Assembly: GCA_033807775.1 (NCBI GenBank)
Contig: CM066327.1
Coordinates: 94,262,295-94,326,294, forward strand
Reading direction: 5' to 3'
DNA from: Saussurea involucrata
Lineage: Eukaryota > Streptophyta > Magnoliopsida > Asterales > Asteraceae
DNA: 64,000 bases
Part shown: positions 58,287 to 64,000 of the stretch, one piece after another
Layout of the letters: each line of letters starts with the position of its first letter
Position numbering within the stretch: the first letter of the stretch is position 1
Translations under genes and position numbers: made by a program
The notes under the pieces: model-generated
Database searches by the model: none
What the model saw: only the letters and a program-made list of their open reading frames with translations
What the model was told of the DNA's origin: nothing

Positions 58287-59604
58287 TTGTAGATCCCACT
58301 TTAGACTCAACAGTGATATTTAAACCACAAACGTTCAAAACAGAGTGTAATAGGATTTAAGTGCGGAAGCGTTTTAAATAGCAGTTTGGGTTAGACTGTA
58401 ATGGTAGAAAACACACAGCAGAGATATGAATGCAGTAAGTATAATAAGAATAATGCTCAATGATTCATCTCTATTAATTCACCAGGGTTACACCAAGAAC
58501 ACCAAAAAGTGTATGTTTCTGACAGATAATTTCTCTCTAAGTAGGTGTATGTGTTGTGCTTCGTTACCAGAACTGGTCTGGTTCACTCTCTATTTACACA
58601 AAAGACAAAGAGGACAAGATGTATAGGGGACATGATCGTGGAACGCATTCTTGTACATGTTAAGGTTGTGCGTCGTTTGATAGTACTCTGTTAAAAGTTG
58701 CAGCCTCTCAGAGGATGACACGTGGAAAGTAGAGAAACGTGCCTTGTTGTAGAAACCAGGATTCAATCTTACTATCAAATATGAATAATCAAACAGTAAA
58801 TGATAGAGATTTGGATCAACGCACTTGTATTCAATTAAGAACAGATTACAAATCTAGAGAGAGAATCTCTCAAAGATTACAAAAGTTGAATACAAAGATA
58901 TGCGGGAAAGTTATGCCAAAGATTAGTTAGCTTACAGTTGCTAACAACTATATATACTGTAAGGAAAAGCTAAAGCTACAGTACATATGAGAAACAGACT
59001 AATAGAACAATTACACGTGTCCTAATTAGTAACAGAATGTAACTGAAAATATCCTAAGACATAAGTTCTGAACAACATGTTCAGAACTTCTGAGCATCCT
59101 TCTGATCAAACACTTCAGAACTTCCTTCAAGCACTTGTGATATTTTCATCTTCATTCTCAGAAGTTCTGAGTCTCCTACTCAGAACTCTGACCCTTCAGT
59201 TCAGACATTCATACTTGTAATCTTTTCGAGACTTCTCAGATCAGAACTTCTGAGTCTTCTAACTCAGAACTCTGATTCTTCTATTCAGATCCAACACTTG
59301 TAACTTTTGACAAAACTTCAGATCTAACACTTGTACTATTTGATCTTCAGAATCTTAGTACAACAGAGGCACGTGAGCAGCACACTTGTCTTTGTCTTCA
59401 AGAGCCTTGATCTTCATCTTCAGTCTATAGTTCCACAGAGGCTCTGTCAAGATTAATAAAGGCTCTGTGGTCTTGAGTTCTGTCTTGGGCTTGTTCTTCT
59501 GATGTTTGATCAACAGAGGCTCTAAGGTGTATCTGGAAAGGGCTTCTACCAGATTTCTCCTTAGCTATTTTCAATACTTCTAACATTTGTACTTGGAGCT
59601 AACA
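58287..59604 (-). repeat. Cop-1 5' LTR, interrupted by sL-3
   Basis: 1318 bp in all, about 700 bp without sL-3, like the Cop-2 LTR. The minus strand starts TGTTAGCTCCAAGTAC and ends GTGGGATCTACA. CAGAGGCTCTG-type words at 59430-59530. Confidence 0.85.
58745..59365 (-). mobile_element. sL-3: probable solo copia LTR in the Cop-1 LTR
   Basis: 621 bp with ends TGTTGTA and TACAACA, which are inverted to each other. The length equals the excess of the Cop-1 LTR over its relatives. The minus strand has a TATATATA box (58955 region) and a TCAGAAC array (59060-59340). The flanks TGCCT and GAGGC are not a direct repeat, so a clean target duplication is not shown. Confidence 0.6.
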
Positions 59605-60472
59605 AAAATGATCAAGGAATATCACATGTCAAAAAGTTACAGAAAACAATCTTTTCCGGGTAATACCGGAAAGTCATTATTTTATCTGGACCTTACCGGA
59701 ACTTAGTGTTTACCAGATTGTACCGGTAACTAAGGGTTACTGGATATTAACGAAAATCCGAATACTTCCGGGAAACATTACCGAGTACTTCCGGGAAACA
59801 TTATCGGGTACTTCTGGGAAACATAGTTTACAGGGTACTTATGGGAAACATAGTTTATTGGGTACTTTCGGGAAACATAGTTTACCGGGTACTTCGACCT
59901 GTACATTTTATCTTCTTCTTAAAACCCACTGTAATTCATATCTAAATCATTTACATATCGTTAAAGTATTTCCGAAACACTTGGGCCATTTACAATCATA
60001 GGAATCATTCAATTTCAATTACATAAACTTTGAAAGTGAGAATGAACTCGCCTGATTTGAAGAACTCAGGGTCGATAACAAAACCAAATCAAGATTCAAT
60101 TCCTCTTCTTCCAAAACTGATTCAATAGCCTAATTAAAAGACAAATTGAATTTGTGATTACAAATCTTTAAAAAAGTTGATCGAAGAAGATGATTGAAAC
60201 CCTTACCGAACGGAAACTCGGTCGTACTCTCTTCTCTCTCGGAAACCGACTTCACAGAATGAAATTGAGATATTTCTCAATTTTAACCGACTTTCAGATT
60301 TTATACATAAAATCTCACAATTTCACAAGTTAGCCCAAAAACTATGGCCAATTACAATTTCGACCCTTCAACATTACATTATAACATAGCTTCCAAAAAT
60401 TAACACCACTTACCAGAAATTAATATCCTTCATAATAACGTATATCAATCATGGAAAATTCGAGGTGTTACA
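59605..60472 (-). repeat. Gyp-4: gypsy LTR, cut by Cop-1
   Basis: The minus strand starts TGTAACACCTCGAATTTTCC at 60472, nearly the same start as the Gyp-3 LTR (60814). It contains the CCGGA array (59655-59900) and stops at the Cop-1 LTR. Its remainder should lie left of Cop-1 and was not found. Whether it is a solo LTR or part of an element cannot be told. Confidence 0.75.
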
Positions 60473-60771
60473 GTAGGGCTTCAAGCTTATCAGTTTGAGC
60501 TTCCACCAGAATTGGAAGGGATCCATAATACTTTCCATGTGTGCTATCTTCGGAAATGCCTGACAGAGGAGGAAAATGTTTTGAAATAAAAGTGGATGAG
60601 AAAAGTCGTTGTGTCGAGGAACCTGAAGCAATTTCGGAAAGAACGATTAAGAAGCTACGTCATAAAGAAGTTGTTATGGTTAAAGTACAATGGAAACATT
60701 ATAGAGGTCCCAATGTACAATGGGAAGCAGAAGAGGATATGAAAAATAGATATCCTCATTTATTTACCTAA
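60473..60771 (+). pseudogene. pol: Gyp-3 integrase end with chromodomain-like tail
   Basis: Reads VGLQAYQFELPPELEG, IHNTFHVCYLRKCL, then a frameshift near 60580 into DEKSRCVEEPEAISERTIKK and VMVKVQWKHYRGPNVQWEAE, ending PHLFT-stop. This is the C-terminal end of a Tekay-type integrase, the same region as 12500-12261 in Gyp-1 but diverged. The upstream part is separated by Gyp-4. The match to a normal integrase is immediate after the Gyp-4 boundary. Confidence 0.88.
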
Positions 60772-60775
60772 CTCA

Positions 60776-60813
60776 GATTTCGAAGACGAAATCATTCTCA
60801 AGTTGGGGAGAAT
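60776..60813 (+). promoter_or_regulatory. Gyp-3 polypurine tract and palindrome
   Basis: GATTTCGAAGACGAAATC (60776-60793) and then AGTTGGGGAGAAT before the LTR. Confidence 0.8.
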
Positions 60814-62937
60814 TGTAACACCTCGAATTTTCCATAGTTATTGTACGTCTATTATGGAAAAACGTTTATAATCGTGAGTTGTGTAAATTTTAGAAGTTAT
60901 GTTATAAATCAATGTTGCAGGACCAGATATGGAATTAGTTGTAAATTGAAGGATGTGTGTTAACCATATAAATGAATTTTGGGAGTATAAATAGGGATAT
61001 TTTGATATTTTTAGAAATATCAGACTTAACCAGTGTTGAAGTCGGTTTCATCCAGAGAGAAAGAAGGAAATCGAGTTCGTGATTTTGGTAAGTGTTTCAT
61101 CTCTTCTGTGGTTAATTTCTTTAAGATCGATACTCCCAAATTCATAAATTCTTTCAATCCAGGTTTTGAAATCAGTTGGGGGAATTCAAAAGGTTGAAAT
61201 CTAATTTGGTTTTGATTTCATCGACCCTGTATCTTAACCCTATCGGGGAGTTCATCTTCCTTTTTTAAGTACTGTGGGTGTTGAAATTATTAGTTGAAAT
61301 TGAAGTCATACTTCGAATTATGTTTATATATCACTAAAGTATGGTTAAATCGATTGAAGAAATGTGGAAATACGATTTTGGTACGAATCAGGTTGGTTTA
61401 TCGAACAGTCCGGAAGTGGTATTTTTCGGATGATTCCCGGAATTAATTTCCAGATGGTTTTCCCGGATAGATCCTGGACTTGGATTCCGGATATGTTTTT
61501 CGGATGAGTCCTGGACAAGACTATCGGATTGAGTTTACCGGATACAACTCCCGGATTTAGTTTACCGGATACGTTTTCCGGATTGAGTTTACCGGATACG
61601 TTTTCCGGATTGTTCCTGGATCTGGTTCCGGATATGTTTTCCAGATTGGGTTTCCGGAACTTGTATTTTTCTGAATATATTCCAAACGTTGAAAATTGGA
61701 ATTAAACTACGAAGAAATTATTTAGTATTATCCCGATGAAAAACGATATAGGTGAGACTTCATTATATTGAATCTAGTGGTTTTACTTGATTCGTTTATA
61801 TTATGAGATGATATTATTATAAGTATAGAATGGTATGTTTATAATAGTCGCACGAAAGTCTACACATGTGTAATGGATCCATAGGCACAAGAAGTATTTG
61901 ATAACGTGGAATAGGCATGTTTAATTGTAATTCCCGTTGACGTGAAATGTGGAATAGGTATGTGTAATTGTAATTCCCATTTCGTATTGTTGATGTGATA
62001 ACATGGAATAGGCATGTTTAATTGTAATTCCCGTTGACGTGAAATGTGGAATAGGCATGTTTAATTGTAATTCCTATTTCATATTGTTGATGTGATAACA
62101 TGGAATAGGCATGTTTAATTGTAATTCCCGTTGACGTGAAATGTGGAATAGGCATGTTTAATTGTAATTCCCATTTCGTATTGTGGATGTCATAACGTGG
62201 AATAGGCATGTTTAATTGTAATTCCCGTTGACGTGAAAATGTGGAATAGGCATGTTTAATTGTAATTCCTGTTTTCTATTGGGAGATAAGGGATAGACAT
62301 GGTTTATTTTTAATCCCTACTTACACACCATGAAATAGGCATGGATTAAGTGTAATTTCTTGGGAATGAGTTGAAATCTAGGATCCTCAGTGATTCGTAG
62401 TGGCACTCTTAAACATGATACTATGACTTACTTGGTGTTCGTCATACTCATGGAATCGGGTATGATTCCCATCATCGAAAGATGTTATGTGTACGTTATG
62501 GAATTAAATGAAAGGTTAATTTTATATGCTTTGCTTACATATTATTTAATTTGCAAAGCTTATAAATGTTTTCATTTTAAACTGGATGTTCTCACTAGGC
62601 GCAAGCCTAATGTTTCCAATAATAATTTTCTTACCAGGTGCTAGCACGGGCAGGGATCCGAGGGGATGAGTGAAGAGTGGTACCAGAATCATAACTTTTG
62701 AAGGTGTAATGGAGAGATTAGTTAAATCGAAGATATTTTGGGAGATCCCGTAGACAACCCTTATAATCTGATCTCGTTTAGATATGGATTAGATTAGTAG
62801 GTTGTTTATGATATTTCATTTGTAATTATGAACCTTCGTCACTAATTCTCCATTTATAAATGAAAGTTTTTGGAAGATGTTGTTGTAAACTTTGTAAAGT
62901 TAAGGTTTACATTTATTCGAATTTTTAGGGTGTTTCA
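60814..62937 (+). repeat. Gyp-3 3' LTR
   Basis: 2124 bp, TGTAACACCT...AGGGTGTTTCA. Contains the CCGGA array (61410-61665) and a dimeric tandem repeat (61908-62290). The next five bases are CGTTT, and the host copia frame resumes at once. Confidence 0.85.
61908..62290. repeat. Dimeric 97-bp tandem repeat, four copies
   Basis: GGAATAGGCATG-type blocks start at 61908, 61951, 62005, 62048, 62102, 62145, 62199 and 62242. The spacing alternates 43 and 54 bp exactly. Odd blocks end CCCGTTGACGTGAAATG, even ones CCCATTTCGTATTGTTGATG. Confidence 0.95.
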
Positions 62938-64000
62938 CGTTTTGTTGAAGAGCTTGTTGAGGATGGATTGATTTTGCGTGTAACAAACAGTGGCGACCGC
63001 TTCGGCCCACAAGAAGAGAAGAAACTTGAACTGGGTCAGCATAATGCGTGCAGCTTCCACAAATGTACGATTCCTTCGTTCCACTACACCATTTTGTTGA
63101 GGAGTCCGTGCAACATAGAACGTGTGTGAAATCCCAACCGATGTAAGATAGTCACCCAATGTGCGGTTCTTGAATTTCGTGCCATTATCCAACCAAATCG
63201 ATTAAACGGAGATCTGCTTGTTCACTTGGACGCCCTTCAGGCGATTGATGATAAGGTCTGAAGTCTCGTACTTTGTACGAAGAAACCTGACCCAGGTGTA
63301 GCGTGAGAAATCGTCCACCATAACCAGGACGTACTTCTTGTGGTCAATGCTTTGTACTCGCATCGGGCCGCAAAGATCCATGTGAATGAGCTCTATAGGC
63401 CTCTCGGTGCTTGGAACAGCCTTCGGTTTGTGAGTCGTCTTCTTCATTTTTTCCATTTCGCAAGCAGAGCACAAGTGCTCTTTCTTGAACTTCAAATCGG
63501 GCATTCCTTTGACCAATCCACCAAGTACTAGATTATTGATGTTCTTGAAATTGAGGTGTGAGAGTCGTCGGTGCTATAACCAGTTCTGTTGTGTTGTCGC
63601 TTTGGACAGAAGGCACACAACTTTATCATTCTTCAGGGAGGCGAGATTGATGGTGGAAAGGTTTGTTCGGCGAGTACCAACGAGGAGATGTCTTCCGTCT
63701 TCCGTCTTTAGTTCGGATACTACACCGCTTCGCCTTGAAGTTAACCTCGAGATTCTTGTCACAAAACTGGCTTGTACTGAAAAGATTGTGACCTAAGCAT
63801 TCGACATAGGACACCTTTTTGATGGTAAGGTTGTCTTGAACTAGGTCGTCGTACCCCATGATCGGGGCAAAATGATCGTTCCTAAATCGTACATCACCAC
63901 AGTATTTGTCTGTAAAGTTGGTGAGAAGCTCCCTCTTACCAGTCATTTGTTTGAAGCATCCAGAATCTAAAAACCACACATGACCGGGCTGCAAAACATA
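62938..64000 (-). pseudogene. pol: Cop-5 copia protease and integrase, cut by Gyp-3 and window edge
   Basis: Frame 63994-63626 has the protease site WFLDSGCFKQMT. Frames 63762-63574 and 63516-63202 hold the zinc-binding part (HRRLSHLNF in another frame, CSACEMEK) and IHMDLCGPM with the first acid. Frame 63192-62935 has LDNGTKFKN and VVERRNRTFVEAA, the other two acids. It breaks off at NKLFNKT where Gyp-3 begins. At least three frameshifts or stops are present. It differs from Cop-1, Cop-2 and Cop-3 in sequence and so is another family. Confidence 0.87.

Larger units (their letters stand above)
3786..59604 (-). mobile_element. Cop-1: old SIRE-like copia, host of most other insertions
   Basis: The pieces read in order on the minus strand: 5' LTR 58287-59604, PBS 58273-58284, gag 57972-57550, gag 52542-52465, gag/spacer 27531-24850, protease and integrase 24849-23142, RT and RNase H 9416-7696, non-coding 7695-6.9 kb, 3' ORF 4853-3786. 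Coding sense continues across the gaps at Gyp-1, Cop-2 and Gyp-2, each bounded by a perfect 5-bp duplication. The 3' LTR was not found, so the left end is approximate. Many stops show it is dead. Confidence 0.75.

Noticed and set aside
1..64000. tRNA or rRNA genes
   Set aside because: The only tRNA-like strings found are 12-18-base primer-binding sites; no cloverleaf or rRNA stretch was seen.

Overview
This window is plant nuclear DNA made almost wholly of LTR retrotransposons nested inside one another. I see no ordinary host gene, rRNA or tRNA. Ty1/copia elements of the SIRE-like type (large gag, extra ORF after pol), Tekay/Del-type chromoviruses and an Athila element, all with plant-type primer-binding sites, point to a eudicot. 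The element flavour recalls a composite (Asteraceae), but that is inference from memory, not a search.

The layout was worked out from LTR ends and target-site duplications (TSDs). Names used below: Cop = copia, Gyp = gypsy, Ath = Athila, sL = solo LTR.

Left edge (1-2.5 kb): 5' end of a minus-strand copia (Cop-A: gag start, PBS, LTR), a MITE-like inverted-repeat element, a candidate Helitron 3' end and microsatellites. From about 2.5 to 59.6 kb lies one old minus-strand copia, Cop-1, broken by later insertions. Its 5' LTR (58287-59604), gag, protease/integrase, RT/RNase H and an extra 3' ORF are scattered over the window. Inserted into it are: Cop-4 (plus-strand LTR, PBS and leader, from 5040); Gyp-1, a complete 13.7-kb chromovirus at 9417-23141 (TSD AGCTT) that carries a 2.3-kb solo LTR (sL-1, TSD TATCC); Cop-2, a complete plus-strand copia at 27532-52464 (TSD AGTTG); Gyp-2, a 5.0-kb gag-only gypsy at 52543-57549 (TSD CTGAG); and sL-3 inside the Cop-1 LTR.

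Cop-2 holds Cop-3, a 5'-truncated minus-strand copia (34956 to about 51.56 kb). Cop-3 holds Ath-1, a complete Athila at 37155-50961 (TSD ATACC), and Ath-1 holds a 264-bp solo copia LTR (sL-2). To the right, Cop-1 sits in a gypsy LTR (Gyp-4), which sits in a plus-strand chromovirus (Gyp-3), which sits in another copia integrase gene (Cop-5). The longest chain is Cop-5 > Gyp-3 > Gyp-4 > Cop-1 > Cop-2 > Cop-3 > Ath-1 > sL-2, eight levels.

The most unusual pattern is that several families carry their own short palindrome-like word many times over, in LTRs, leaders and in some cases coding sequence: CCCACTGTGGG in Athila, CAGAG(G)CTCTG and TCAGAACTTCTGA in the copia elements, GTCGTAC/GTCCGAC in Cop-4, CCGGA in the Gyp-3/Gyp-4 LTRs, and TTGCGATT/AATCGCAA in the Gyp-2 LTR. 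Most coding regions have stops or frameshifts. Notable open frames are the Cop-2 RT/RNase H, the Gyp-2 gag, the Athila 3' ORF and a 200-residue membrane-anchored ORF ahead of gag in Gyp-1.
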